Part shown: positions 25,701 to 35,860 of the stretch, piece after piece
Position numbering within the stretch: the stretch's first letter is position 1
How the letters are laid out: every line of letters starts with the position of its first letter
Source of the DNA: Euryarchaeota archaeon UBA88
Lineage (GTDB): Archaea > Thermoplasmatota > Poseidoniia > Poseidoniales > Poseidoniaceae
NCBI GenBank assembly: GCA_002499545.1
Contig: DAME01000025.1
Coordinates: 11,143-75,142 of the forward strand
Direction: 5' to 3'
Length of the DNA: 64,000 bases
Notes under the pieces: generated by a model
What the model was told of the DNA's origin: nothing
The model's database searches: none
What the model saw: the letters and a program-made list of their open reading frames with translations, nothing else
Made by a program: the position numbers and the translations under genes

Positions 25701-28700
25701 TTACCAAGCATCAACAACTTCATCCATCAAGGCAGCATCTAAAACATCGATATCAATCGATTTTGGTTTGCCGAGACCGAGCCGCTTTGCCATAGCATTG
25801 CGACCGCTGACAGCCCCCAGACCCGCTTTTTCAAGCGTCACGAAAATTGCTGGGAGCAAAATTAACGCACTAGCAGCAGCAACCCACAAGAGAATCAATA
25901 TGACTGTGATGAACGGTTTGATTTCCGGAATAGGAATATTGTACGCTGTTAGCATACCCAGCGTCGTTACCACTGCAGCCTCAAACAACGACATTCCCGT
26001 GCCAATGGCTGCGCTACGAATGGCTTCGATTCCTCCACCTAGTTCGCGTATGCGGTTCGCTATGTGAATCGAGAAATCGACACCCACACCAACCAAAATC
26101 GACCCAATCATAACCGTTACCAGTGAAAGCGGTACATCGAGTTGCCACATAACGAGCCACTGCATTGCAACGGTCGCTATAACGGGGGAAGTGGTCCATA
26201 TGGAGTATTTGATGTCCTTGAAAACAATTGCCAGAGTAATCAGTGTTAAGATGAGTGCGAAACCAAGTGAAGTCCACTGTGAACTAACGATCAGCGTGTT
26301 CACTTCAATTGAAGTTGAAGCTACACCAGTGAGTTTGGTTGCTTCATTACCCGGGTCACTGTTTCCTACAAATGTTGCAGTGTACTTGTTGATTTCATCG
26401 ACGCTTTGCGACGTGTCTGCAACCGGTAGATATGGCATATCAACGTAAATCAAACTTCGATCGTAATCCTCGCTGATGAAAATTTCTCGAGTTTCATCAG
26501 TAATCGATGAGTAAAACACGTTTAAGAGGAAAATCTCAGACTGCCGCGAAGCAGGAAGGCCATACGAACCCGGGGAGGTTAGCAAGTCCCAGAATGATGC
26601 ATCCTGTGTGAGGGAGTTGTCGAGTAGTACTGCCGCAGTATCCTTGATATCCTCGGGCAAACCGGGTATGGCCTGGACAAATTCGTTGAGCCCAGCACCC
26701 GATACCGTTGGAGCGATACCGGCTGATTTCATCAAAAATACAATCGATACAGCAGTCGTATTATCTACACCGTTGAGCAATCCCTCAAGAGAATCAATCG
26801 CCTGCAAATTCTGTGCTGGGTCCTGCTGACTTGCTTCAAGCGAGGTCACCCCCGTAAGGTTGGCTTTAATTAGAACCATTCCTAACTGTCCGGATTCAAA
26901 TTCGTCGCTGTACTGCTTCATCTTGATGACCGAGGGTTCTCCTTCAGGTGCCATTCCAAGCATGTCGATGTTCTCCTCTACATTGGCCTGACCAATTGTT
27001 GCAGAGAAGAGGATCAGAACGGCAAACACACCGATGACGGCTTTGTTGTACTTTACAGGAGCTTGAACGAGGGTTTCGAAAACTTTGAGTGGAGGATGTT
27101 TCGGTTTCCGAAGGTCCAACAACAGCGTGAGATTTGGAACCATGAACATTGTCAATATGTAGACGACAACAATACCGCCTGAAAGTGCGATTCCAACTGT
27201 CTGAATGGGAGCCATTGGAGTGAATACCAGCGAAATAAAACCAATGACCGTAGTCACAGCAGATAAGAAAACTGCTCGACCGGTTGAGGAAAGAGCACCA
27301 CGCATTTTTTCTGATTTGGTTCCACCTTCTTCCGCATATCGATTGGTAATATGGAGACCGTACGAAACGCCAAGCGCTAACAGAATCGGCCCGACAATGA
27401 TAACCGTCATGGTCACCTCATAATTCGTCCAACCAATGATGCCAAGTGTCCAAAAGACAGCACATAAAGTCGGCAATCCTGCGATGATAACAACTTTCAA
27501 TCCCTGGAGTGGTCGAATACCCGTCAAACCTGCTTGGAAAAAGTCACAGTGGAATACGAAGAGTCCAATGGCCACCAATACGACGGCAAGAGGGAAAATC
27601 TCCCAGAACAAGCGGAATGAAAACTCTGTAACTGCATTCGTGATTGGTACAGGACCTGTGAGGGTCATACTTAGACCCAAATCCGACCACGTACAGCGCT
27701 CTGGGCCGGCTGGATTTCCATTTGTATCGAACTCACATGCACGTTCCTCTTTGGAAATCTGATCGAGAAGTTCCTGCGTTGTGAGGATAATCTCCTTCGC
27801 ATCTTTGTCCTCTCGGACAGCGACTGCCATTATCGCACGGTCGAGAAGTCCATCAGGCGAATCATCTTCAGAACCGTTGATGTCGCGTGCCAATTTATCG
27901 AGACCCGGTGTCGGTGAACCATCGTCGTCGTACATCTCGCCAATCACCAAATCAATGGTGGTCTGTGATGGAATGTCATAGCCGCCTTCGAGTGCAGCGG
28001 TTGTATTATCCAGCAGTTCATTCAGCGCATCGCCCATTTGTTCAGTTAAGCAATCCTCTGATGCTCCACATCCAAGTTGTGCAATTTGGTCAACAAACGC
28101 AGTACGCACACGAGGAGCACTGGAGTTCACTTCCTTTAGAACGGTCGATATAGAAAGGATGTAAATGACGTCATCCTCAACCCCCGGGCTCACTTCGCCA
28201 ACATACGAGAGTTTCGGATTGAGAATAGTCTCAACATAACTGATTTCTTGTAAAATACGTTGGTCGGTGATATTGCGCCCACCAAATGATTCAATGTAAA
28301 CCACCATGACGTTCGTCGACCAGTCTTGCTCAACCTCCCCAAGCAACGCTCCAACTTCACTTCCCTCAGGAAGATACACTTCTAAGTCCCCGTTAACGTT
28401 CAGTGCGGGATTGTTGACATCGTCATCAAATTGAGTGAGATAGCGGTCAAAGAATCCAGACTGCCCAACGAAAAAGGCAGTGAGCATCAAAAAAAGTATG
28501 ACGGTTGGTAGAGGGTAACGGGTAATTGCACCGGTTGCTCCATGTTTCTGCCACTCTCGCTTGAATCGAACTGGAGCGTCCAAAACTGCGTCAATTGCAT
28601 CTTTGGGCTTGAATTCCTTGACTCGAGCTGAAAGGTCTACAGCACTGGTACGAATTTGTTTTTTACCATATTGGGCTAAATTCGATACCCGAGACGACAT

Positions 28701-28763
28701 GTTCTCTGGACCCGTTTTTGGATTGGAATCCGAAGGGGAATTCGATGCTTCATCTGTCGACAT
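25701..28763 (-). CDS. RND superfamily exporter (MMPL/HAE3-like)
   Basis: Proton-driven exporter of about 1020 aa with the duplicated RND layout: an N-terminal helix (YPLPTVILFLMLTAFFVGQ), a long extracellular loop (about residues 100-380), five helices forming the first sterol-sensing-like domain (EIFPLAVVLVAIGLFVFH through LTMFMVPNLTLLLDL), then a second helix/loop/helix-bundle copy ending in LILLWVAAASALILLPAIFV. The SYGLHITNRYAEEG and VDFSIHIANRIREL segments after the two gating helices are typical of this family. Substrates of archaeal members (lipids, hopanoid-like compounds) are not known. Start chosen at ATG 28763; 28796 is also in frame. Confidence 0.87.
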   Translation of the reverse strand: MSTDEASNSPSDSNPKTGPENMSSRVSNLAQYGKKQIRTSAVDLSARVKEFKPKDAIDAVLDAPVRFKREWQKHGATGAITRYPLPTVILFLMLTAFFVGQSGFFDRYLTQFDDDVNNPALNVNGDLEVYLPEGSEVGALLGEVEQDWSTNVMVVYIESFGGRNITDQRILQEISYVETILNPKLSYVGEVSPGVEDDVIYILSISTVLKEVNSSAPRVRTAFVDQIAQLGCGASEDCLTEQMGDALNELLDNTTAALEGGYDIPSQTTIDLVIGEMYDDDGSPTPGLDKLARDINGSEDDSPDGLLDRAIMAVAVREDKDAKEIILTTQELLDQISKEERACEFDTNGNPAGPERCTWSDLGLSMTLTGPVPITNAVTEFSFRLFWEIFPLAVVLVAIGLFVFHCDFFQAGLTGIRPLQGLKVVIIAGLPTLCAVFWTLGIIGWTNYEVTMTVIIVGPILLALGVSYGLHITNRYAEEGGTKSEKMRGALSSTGRAVFLSAVTTVIGFISLVFTPMAPIQTVGIALSGGIVVVYILTMFMVPNLTLLLDLRKPKHPPLKVFETLVQAPVKYNKAVIGVFAVLILFSATIGQANVEENIDMLGMAPEGEPSVIKMKQYSDEFESGQLGMVLIKANLTGVTSLEASQQDPAQNLQAIDSLEGLLNGVDNTTAVSIVFLMKSAGIAPTVSGAGLNEFVQAIPGLPEDIKDTAAVLLDNSLTQDASFWDLLTSPGSYGLPASRQSEIFLLNVFYSSITDETREIFISEDYDRSLIYVDMPYLPVADTSQSVDEINKYTATFVGNSDPGNEATKLTGVASTSIEVNTLIVSSQWTSLGFALILTLITLAIVFKDIKYSIWTTSPVIATVAMQWLVMWQLDVPLSLVTVMIGSILVGVGVDFSIHIANRIRELGGGIEAIRSAAIGTGMSLFEAAVVTTLGMLTAYNIPIPEIKPFITVILILLWVAAASALILLPAIFVTLEKAGLGAVSGRNAMAKRLGLGKPKSIDIDVLDAALMDEVVDAW

Positions 28764-28937
28764 ACATCGCCCTCTCTTTGTTGGAAATGAATTCACTTCA
28801 AAGCCCTATCTATCCGGTGTCCGCTTGCGGAACGATTCGCATTCATGAATCAAAAGTCATCCGTTGGGTTCAAAGGTGGTCGTTCTTAGCGCCCGTTAGA
28901 CCCGTGCTGTTCACAAGTACGGGGCGAGTTGAGGCAC

Positions 28938-31430
28938 ATGCCAGACCCAATATTAAACGACAAGCGCTGGTCAATTGACCTTGAAAAGAAAATTCAAGAA
29001 GCGCACGGTGAAAACCCGCAAGTATACGCCCAGCGATACGCTTTCAATCCTGACAGTGGAAAGGAAATTTTTGTGATTGACACACCGCCACCATATCCGT
29101 CGGGAACCTGGCATATTGGAGCGGTAGCACAATACTCGATGATTGACGTTATCGCTCGTTCCCAACGCCTACTCGGGAAGGAAGTCTACTTCCCATGGGG
29201 TGTTGATCGAAACGGCATCAACATTGAATTCACTGTGGAAAAAAATACCAAACGTAAAATGAAAACCTATGACCGTGCAGAGTTCTTGAAACTGTGCGAA
29301 GAAACAATTGAAACATTCACCCAAGCAATGAGAAAAACCGCCCGTAGAGTGGGCCTTTCTTGCGATTATGACCGTGAATACCTCACCGATTCTCCCGAAT
29401 ACCGAACAGTTACGCAGTCCATCTTTATTGAATTGTTCAAAAAAGGCGCAATTGTTGAAGACCTGCGGCCGAATATCTACGACCCGGTAGAAGGTACGAC
29501 AATTGCAGATGCGGAAGTTGAACGCCAGTCTCGAAAAACCAAATTAATCGATGTAATGTGGACATGTGATGACGGAACTGAACTTGTTATTTCTACAACC
29601 CGACCGGAATTAATTTGCGCTTGCGGGGTTGTCGTGGTTCATCCTGACGATGAACGGTATACGCACCTCATTGGAAAAACTGTGAAGTTGCCTCTTCCCG
29701 TGGTGGGGCGAAGTACTTCAGTGAAAATCCAAACCCATCCATCGGTTAAATCCGAATTCGGTTCGGGAATTTTAATGGTGTGTTCATTCGGGGATCAAAA
29801 CGATGTTGCGGTCTTCCGTGAACTTGGTCTTACCCCCTTCCAAGCAATCAACCTCGAAGGTAAAATGACCGACCTTGCTGGTCCCTTTGCGGAAATGAAA
29901 GTGTACGAAGCACGTAAAGCTGCCACAGCGTACTTGGAAAATGCAGGAGCTCTCGTACAAGTCGTGGAACGCGAGCAAGAAATCCCAGTTTCAGAGCGGG
30001 GAAAGAATCCCGTTGAAATCATCTTGCTCAAGGAATGGTATGTGCAACAAACTGATGCGCAAGACCGCATGAAAGAGCACATTGAAGAAATTGAATTCCA
30101 CCCACCTCGCAACAGACAATTTTTGCTTGATTGGATGGATAATATTAGCATTGACTGGCCAATATCTCGGCGCCGGTGGTACCATACTGAAATCCCTATC
30201 TGGTACAGCGAAGATGCTTCAAAAATCATCGTCCCCCCCGCCGGAACCTATGTTCAACCGTGGTGCCAAGCACCACCTGCCGGAAGCCATGTTCTCGATC
30301 GAGAAACACGTCAAGAACTTGGCAGCTATGACGAGCTTCAAGATTCTCTTGGAACACTCGTCGGCGAAGAAAAGGTCTTCGACACCTGGATGGATTCATC
30401 CAATTCAAATCTGTTCGTTAGCGGTTACTTGAATCAACCAGAAGTGTTTGAAAAAGCATTCCCAACTGCACTGCGTCCACAAGGAAAGGAGATTGTTCGC
30501 ACTTGGTTGTACTACACTCTACTCAAATCAAATCTTCTGCTTGATAAGCCCGGCTTCAAGCATGTATGGATCGATGGCTTAGGCATGGACCCATGGGGCC
30601 GGAAAATGAGCAAGTCGCTGGGCAATGGAATTGATGCTGACTCCGTGCTTGAATGCGGTGCAGGTGGACGAACTGGTTCGTGGAAAGTGAGAGGGCCAGA
30701 AAAGTCTGTCAGCCTTCGAGCCAATAAAATTGGAAGCGAGTGCTTCAGATTATGGAAGGCGTGTGATGCCCAGGTGGGCGATGATTTCCATATCAACCCT
30801 GAAGAAATCGAGAAGAAGTACTTCGGTGTTCTAACGAAGTTGTTCAACGTTGCTCGGTTCGCATCACAGTTTGAAGTCCCGGTAGACCTCGATCAATCAC
30901 CTGAACACTTGGCCATTGAAGACGAATGGATTTTAGCTGAGTTCCAATCCACAATGGAGACGGTTTCTTCAGCCTGGCAAGCGCTTGACATTTACTCCGC
31001 AACTCAAGCATTGAAGACATTCGGGACTGGAGTTTTGCCGAGTCACTATCTTGAAATGGTCAAATCTCGCTTGTACGATGGTGACCAGTCTGCTGCTTGG
31101 ACATTGCACCGTATCGTTCGTGATTTCATGTCTGCGTTTTCCCCTGTCTGTCCGTTCTTCACGCACCACATCTCCAGTACCGTGTACGGTATGTCTGCTG
31201 TTGATGTCGATACATTTCCCGCTGCTGCTCATCCTCTCACGGATGTTGAATCACCTCGAGGTGATGCACTTCGTGAACTCTCCGGCGCCATTCAGAGTTT
31301 CAATGGTGATACGTGGAACACCAAGAAGGAGCAAGGGATTTCGTTGAACCAACCAATCAGTGGAATCTCCATCCCTGCTGAACTTGTTGACTTCACGGCA
31401 ATTCTCACACGCATGCATCACTTGGAATGA
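28938..31430 (+). CDS. valS: Valyl-tRNA synthetase
   Basis: Class I aminoacyl-tRNA synthetase of about 830 aa. The HIGH motif appears as HIGA (residues 59-62) in PPPYPSGTWHIGAVAQY; the signature KMSKS is at 556-560 in GRKMSKSLGNGID. The editing (CP1) domain carries STTRPELICACGVVVVHPDDERY, which is the ValRS form; IleRS and LeuRS differ here. GVDRNGINIEFTVEK and WPISRRRWYHTEIPIWY support an archaeal ValRS. The ATG at 28938 follows GAGG and is preferred over the upstream TTG. Its stop codon abuts the stop codon of the convergent dinB, forming TGATCA. Confidence 0.93.
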   Translation: MPDPILNDKRWSIDLEKKIQEAHGENPQVYAQRYAFNPDSGKEIFVIDTPPPYPSGTWHIGAVAQYSMIDVIARSQRLLGKEVYFPWGVDRNGINIEFTVEKNTKRKMKTYDRAEFLKLCEETIETFTQAMRKTARRVGLSCDYDREYLTDSPEYRTVTQSIFIELFKKGAIVEDLRPNIYDPVEGTTIADAEVERQSRKTKLIDVMWTCDDGTELVISTTRPELICACGVVVVHPDDERYTHLIGKTVKLPLPVVGRSTSVKIQTHPSVKSEFGSGILMVCSFGDQNDVAVFRELGLTPFQAINLEGKMTDLAGPFAEMKVYEARKAATAYLENAGALVQVVEREQEIPVSERGKNPVEIILLKEWYVQQTDAQDRMKEHIEEIEFHPPRNRQFLLDWMDNISIDWPISRRRWYHTEIPIWYSEDASKIIVPPAGTYVQPWCQAPPAGSHVLDRETRQELGSYDELQDSLGTLVGEEKVFDTWMDSSNSNLFVSGYLNQPEVFEKAFPTALRPQGKEIVRTWLYYTLLKSNLLLDKPGFKHVWIDGLGMDPWGRKMSKSLGNGIDADSVLECGAGGRTGSWKVRGPEKSVSLRANKIGSECFRLWKACDAQVGDDFHINPEEIEKKYFGVLTKLFNVARFASQFEVPVDLDQSPEHLAIEDEWILAEFQSTMETVSSAWQALDIYSATQALKTFGTGVLPSHYLEMVKSRLYDGDQSAAWTLHRIVRDFMSAFSPVCPFFTHHISSTVYGMSAVDVDTFPAAAHPLTDVESPRGDALRELSGAIQSFNGDTWNTKKEQGISLNQPISGISIPAELVDFTAILTRMHHLE

Positions 31431-32579
31431 TCACTCTTCTTCAAGCAGTAAAACTGCTTGACGAGTTGGTGGCATGTCCAGTTGGCCCAATCGAAAACCG
31501 ATTAGCCGTAAACTTCGATTGTGTTGCACATTCGTTGCAAAAAGGTGCTCAGCAAGTCGCAAGAATACATCGGGTTCATCCATCGCAACGGGTATCGAGC
31601 GACCGTGGGTGTGCGTCTCAAATCCAGTGTAGCGTATTTTCACCTCTGCCAAACGCCCTGAAACTCCCATGTCTTTCGAACGTTTGAGAACCCGTTGAGT
31701 CAGTGAGCGAAGGACGTCAAGAACCGCTTCATGGTCGGTCTGGTCTTGGGAAAAAGTCCGTTCTTTACCGATCGATTTACGGCTTCGAAGTGGACTGACT
31801 TCGGTACTTGTCGCTCCATCGACAACGCGGATAAGCCAAGAAGCAAAGCGTTCACCAGCCATGCGACCAAGCGCCAATTCACCCAGTTCATAGGCTTCAT
31901 CGACCGTCGTCAGACCCCATTCTGCTAACTGCGTAGCACGCTTTGGCCCAATGCCCGGAACATCTCGAAGAGAGCGGTGATGAAAGAAATCGACGATTTC
32001 ATCGGGTAATATCCTGAAAATTCCTTTCGGCTTGTTCACCTCACTCGACATTTTCGCAAGAATTCGCGTTGGTGCAATACCAAACGATGCGGTAAGACCG
32101 ACCTCTTCTTCGATGGTTGTTTGAAGTGAACGGCACAGTGCATAGGCAGCATCCCAATCACCAGCAACATGGTCAGTTACATCGAGATACGCCTCATCAA
32201 TGCTGGCTTTTTCAAAGAATTCTGCTGGTTCAAGCAGTATTTCCATGACTTTTCGAGATGCACGGCTGTACAAACCACGACTGCCACGGATGTAATGACC
32301 GGGTCCAAACGGATGACCTGGGCATCGTCGCCACGCCTCACTGATTGGCATTGCAGAATGTATTCCGAATTTTCGAGCGGCGTAATTGCATGTCGAGACG
32401 ATGCCGCGCCCTCTCCCTGCTTGAGGATCTGAACCAATGATGAGAGGTTTTTCCGGGTCAAGGTCGTGGTGCAGAACTTCGACTGCCGCGAAAAAAGCAT
32501 CAAGGTCACAGTGGATAATAATCCGTTCACCCGTGGAGTGAGGCGGAGTACGGATGGCATCAACACTTTCATCCGTCAT
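31431..32579 (-). CDS. dinB: Y-family DNA polymerase IV
   Basis: Translesion DNA polymerase of about 382 aa. The catalytic acidic residues are visible in IIIHCDLDAFFAAVEV and in KASIDEAYLDVTD, and the helix-hairpin-helix in LRDVPGIGPKRATQLAEWG. The frame extends upstream to 32756, but the added 59 residues have no family counterpart, so I start at the ATG at 32579, 18 residues before the first catalytic strand. No clear PIP box (QxxLxxFF) is seen at the C terminus, which ends RQAVLLLEEE. It converges on valS with the two stop codons touching. Confidence 0.92.
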   Translation of the reverse strand: MTDESVDAIRTPPHSTGERIIIHCDLDAFFAAVEVLHHDLDPEKPLIIGSDPQAGRGRGIVSTCNYAARKFGIHSAMPISEAWRRCPGHPFGPGHYIRGSRGLYSRASRKVMEILLEPAEFFEKASIDEAYLDVTDHVAGDWDAAYALCRSLQTTIEEEVGLTASFGIAPTRILAKMSSEVNKPKGIFRILPDEIVDFFHHRSLRDVPGIGPKRATQLAEWGLTTVDEAYELGELALGRMAGERFASWLIRVVDGATSTEVSPLRSRKSIGKERTFSQDQTDHEAVLDVLRSLTQRVLKRSKDMGVSGRLAEVKIRYTGFETHTHGRSIPVAMDEPDVFLRLAEHLFATNVQHNRSLRLIGFRLGQLDMPPTRQAVLLLEEE

Positions 32580-32823
32580 GGTATGAGAATAGTGCCTGAG
32601 GTGCTTGAAGTTGATGTATTCTTCAGACACTGAGACTTCGACTGAAGGTGTGAGGTACACGAGCCGTTCTGCGGCAGGAAACTCCATTGGAAGCTCTTCA
32701 AGTGCGAAAAGGCGTGATGGAATTCGGCCATTCAACGTCGATGATTGTAGATGCATATCGCAGATTTCACGCGTAAGGCCGACAAGTGTTCAGTAGACCC
32801 TCAAATCTGCGCGAAGGGCGTGA

Positions 32824-33807
32824 TTAAAGTAAATGTGAATTAACGGTAGTGTCGGCTTTACCGCCTTTGAGAACCGTCATAACAGCACTCGCAATATCTC
32901 GTCCAACGCGTGCTTGTGCTTCAAGAGTGGCCGCTCCGATGTGCGGTGTACCGTGGAAGTGGGGGTGCTGCACCAACTCATTTCCTTTTGGGACAGGTTC
33001 AGTTTCAAATACATCCAACGCTGCAGATGTGATTTGACCAGAACGAAGCGCTTCCAACAGCGCATCTTCGTCGACAATACCGCCTCGAGCACAGTTCACA
33101 ATGTGGTTACCACACTTGATTCCATCGATGGACTTACCCGGCATCAAAGACATACGTTCAGCGTTCACCAGATGGTGGGTTTCTTGATTATAATTGCAGT
33201 GAACCGAAATGTGTGTGCACGCTTGGAACAAGCTATCGACTTTCTTGTGAAGCGTCGTATTCTGGGCTTTGGCAACCTTCGGTGGAAGGTACGGGTCGTA
33301 GGTGTGCACTTCCATTCCAAGCAACTGGGCAACAGAGCCAACGCCTTGGGCGATACGTCCAAATCCGATTAGACCTAGGTTTTTCCCCTGCAATTCAGTT
33401 CCCTTCATGGCTTTCTTTTCCCACTTTCCTTCACGCATACCCCTGTCCGAACGTGGAATGTGGCGAATACATGCAAGCAAATGACCAATCGTCAATTCGA
33501 TAACGGATTGCGTTGATGCTCTTGGTGCGTTGACGACGGGTATATTCGCATCTGCAGCTGCCTGTAAATCGATGTTATCAACGCCGACCCCTGCTCTGCC
33601 AATCACCTTGAGACGACGACCCGACTGCTGGATAATATCGGCTGGAAGTTTGGTAGCACTTCGAACGATAATTGCATCAAAATCCGCAAGAGCACCTGCA
33701 CGAAGATCCGCTGGTTCAATGAATTGTGAAACCACTTCATGCCCCGCTTTTTCCAACAATGCAATCGCATCGTTTGCCATCCCGTCCGTGACCGCAATCC
33801 TCGCCAT
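32824..33807 (-). CDS. serA: D-3-phosphoglycerate dehydrogenase family (SerA-like), no ACT domain
   Basis: NAD-dependent D-2-hydroxyacid dehydrogenase of about 327 aa. The Rossmann motif is LGLIGFGRIAQGVGSVA; the catalytic Arg, Glu and His lie in NCARGGIVDEDAL, VFETEPVP and TPHIGAATLEA. VIGRAGVGVDNIDLQAA and NAPRASTQSVIELTIGHLL are typical of phosphoglycerate dehydrogenase, the first step of serine synthesis, which fits with glyA in the window. The regulatory ASB/ACT domains of long SerA are missing, so feedback control by serine may be absent. Other hydroxyacids remain possible substrates. Start at ATG 33807; 33837 is also in frame. Confidence 0.88.
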   Translation of the reverse strand: MARIAVTDGMANDAIALLEKAGHEVVSQFIEPADLRAGALADFDAIIVRSATKLPADIIQQSGRRLKVIGRAGVGVDNIDLQAAADANIPVVNAPRASTQSVIELTIGHLLACIRHIPRSDRGMREGKWEKKAMKGTELQGKNLGLIGFGRIAQGVGSVAQLLGMEVHTYDPYLPPKVAKAQNTTLHKKVDSLFQACTHISVHCNYNQETHHLVNAERMSLMPGKSIDGIKCGNHIVNCARGGIVDEDALLEALRSGQITSAALDVFETEPVPKGNELVQHPHFHGTPHIGAATLEAQARVGRDIASAVMTVLKGGKADTTVNSHLL

Positions 33808-33905
33808 GTATCCTAATGTGGCTCCGAAGGACATCAACCTTAGCCTACGGAGTTGAAACTACCCGATGTTTGAAACACCCCAACGGTTTGGCATAGTTGA
33901 GGTCA

Positions 33906-35051
33906 ATGTCCGCTATCGATACCAATGCACTGATTTGGGCGGCGGGGTTGTTGTCCATCCCGTTGTTGCTAGCGGTCCCGATGAAAATCGCATGGCGATT
34001 TTTCATTGGGGTGGGGCACGAAGCATCACAGTATCGCAGCACTGTATTGCAAATAATCGATGCAGGGCGCCAGGTTGCACCGTTCAGGGCAACCCTTGAT
34101 GATATCTCCCGAAGCCTTCACATTCGTCCAAGTCATCAACGTTTAATCGAAGCGGACTTGTTCCATCCACTGACTGTATCGCACTTTCTCTTGTTGCCAG
34201 CGATTATCATATTTCCACTCGCCGTCATCATGGCGCTCCCCGTAATCCTGATTGGATTCCCAATATTACTGGTCATCGAAATCATACTGATTCGTCGAGG
34301 AGTGTTGGTATTTGCTCTCAAATCCATCGAGAAGATGATGCACTGGCAAATCATTCACATCCCAAAACCGTACAGAGGATTGACCGAACAAAAGGCCAAG
34401 ATGAATGAGTTTTCACAGCATGTCACTCATTTTAATCACGTACCGCAAGGAGCGTTTCTTGGACTCTTTGCATGGCTCATCGTTCACTGGACGTTGAACC
34501 TTGAGTCATGGGGGCTTGAGATCATCTTTTCATCGGGTCTGTACATCATACTGCTCGGATTACTGGGTGTATTGAACGCAGCATTTGAGGCCGACTTGGT
34601 ATTTGTTGACCCATCCAAGGGTCGATTAGTACCTGTCGACCAGTGGTTGGAAAGTATCCTCAAGCCCTTGGTAGGAATTGGATTACTGTTCCTCACAGCT
34701 CGAAACCTCTTGGATGAGGCAAGAGATGGGAACGCCGTCTTATTTGCCGCGACTGTACTCTGTATCTTGTATGGAGCAGCCGTGGTAGGAATTTCATTCC
34801 GCTGGGGTTATTCTATTTGGCGTGGTTCAACTGTACGTGTTCAGTTCAGTGAGCAAGTCATTGAGCAACTCAATCCCCTCTCCTATGACCTGACTCGGAC
34901 CAAGGGACGAATTGAATTTCACGTAAGAATGGCAATGGGTGAACGAATGAACAGGATGCTGGAGGCGCCAGTCGAACAGTTAAGTTTCGCAGATTTACAG
35001 GAGTTGCCTTCAAGCGAGCATCGAGGGAAAATACCCGACAATCCTCTATGA
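33906..35051 (+). CDS. Multi-pass membrane protein of unknown function
   Basis: Not recognised. The product of about 381 aa has around six to eight hydrophobic helices, among them ALIWAAGLLSIPLLLAVPM, a long pair in FLLLPAIIIFPLAVIMALPV and ILIGFPILLVIEIILI, IIFSSGLYIILLGLLGVL, and ATVLCILYGAAVVGISF. Soluble loops are basic and the C terminus is soluble. No transporter or enzyme signature is clear. The ATG at 33906 follows GAGGTC closely. Its end overlaps the end of the convergent ETHE1-like gene by 6 bases. Confidence 0.75.
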   Translation: MSAIDTNALIWAAGLLSIPLLLAVPMKIAWRFFIGVGHEASQYRSTVLQIIDAGRQVAPFRATLDDISRSLHIRPSHQRLIEADLFHPLTVSHFLLLPAIIIFPLAVIMALPVILIGFPILLVIEIILIRRGVLVFALKSIEKMMHWQIIHIPKPYRGLTEQKAKMNEFSQHVTHFNHVPQGAFLGLFAWLIVHWTLNLESWGLEIIFSSGLYIILLGLLGVLNAAFEADLVFVDPSKGRLVPVDQWLESILKPLVGIGLLFLTARNLLDEARDGNAVLFAATVLCILYGAAVVGISFRWGYSIWRGSTVRVQFSEQVIEQLNPLSYDLTRTKGRIEFHVRMAMGERMNRMLEAPVEQLSFADLQELPSSEHRGKIPDNPL

Positions 35052-35762
35052 ACTCATTTCCCACGGGATGACTTCTGGTATTTCACCGAAAAGGTTTGCA
35101 GGTAACGCTGTTTTTATTTTAGAAACCGAACCTAACCCGGCAGTCACTTCGTTTTGCCAAGCCTCAAACTCTGGGAAGGAAGCCATAGAAAGTACTGGAT
35201 TGTGTTCACGGTTCCAGTCCAGGGTTTGCATTTCAGTGCCCGGGGGGTCGTGGCCAGTGCAGACGAGTAGGTGGCCGTCAAGTTCTTTCAATTTCTTGAG
35301 AGAATCCCAATGGTCCTGAAGGCGACCGCTCGGGAGGTCATCTCGTCCTACGCCCCCTTTACCAGTGAACAGGAAGTCACCAGTGAAGAGGTGCATTGGA
35401 GTTTCGATGAGCATGTGATCGTTGGTGTGACCGGGAACGTGGTGAGCCTTCAGGGAAAACGTTCCAAGCGCCACTGCTTCACCTTCGCTGAGGTACTTCG
35501 AGACGCCAAGACATGCAGTAGAATGCCACATGACATAGTCACACCCAGTTGTTTCGCGAAGTGAATAACAGGCCGTAATGTGGTCTGCGTGAGTGTGGGT
35601 CGCCAGAGCATACTTCAACGTAGCACCTTTGGATTCTATAACTTCAAGGTACGTACCCATGAAATCATACACTGGGTCGATGAGAAGAGCCGAAGAAGAT
35701 TCTTCATCGATAAGCAGGTAGGTCTTGGCCCACCCAGTCGCATTGAGTTGTTCAAAGTACAT
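35046..35762 (-). CDS. MBL-fold metallohydrolase, persulfide dioxygenase (ETHE1)-like
   Basis: Metallo-beta-lactamase fold protein of 238 aa. The metal motif is T-H56-T-H58-A-D60-H61, followed by a His in HHVPGHTNDH, an Asp in LFTGDFLFTGKGGVGRDDL and a late His in VCTGHDPPG. The GWAKTYLLIDEESSSALLIDPV opening and the GRDDLPSG segment are typical of ETHE1/Blh-type enzymes that oxidise glutathione persulfide to sulfite; glyoxalase II is the near alternative. Start at ATG 35762, which matches the family N terminus; longer readings to 35843 are unsupported. About 98 bases separate it from the divergent Nudix gene, enough for two promoters. Confidence 0.87.
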   Translation of the reverse strand: MYFEQLNATGWAKTYLLIDEESSSALLIDPVYDFMGTYLEVIESKGATLKYALATHTHADHITACYSLRETTGCDYVMWHSTACLGVSKYLSEGEAVALGTFSLKAHHVPGHTNDHMLIETPMHLFTGDFLFTGKGGVGRDDLPSGRLQDHWDSLKKLKELDGHLLVCTGHDPPGTEMQTLDWNREHNPVLSMASFPEFEAWQNEVTAGLGSVSKIKTALPANLFGEIPEVIPWEMSS

Positions 35763-35860
35763 GAAATTACGATACCGCACATGTACTTGAACAATACGAT
35801 TGAATCCTTTCCTGTACTGTGCGTGCGAGCATTGATGAGACACGCCTAAGACGCATTGTC

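Noticed and set aside
32580..32756. 59-residue extension of DinB
   Set aside because: No Y-family polymerase feature; the ATG at 32579 is well placed.
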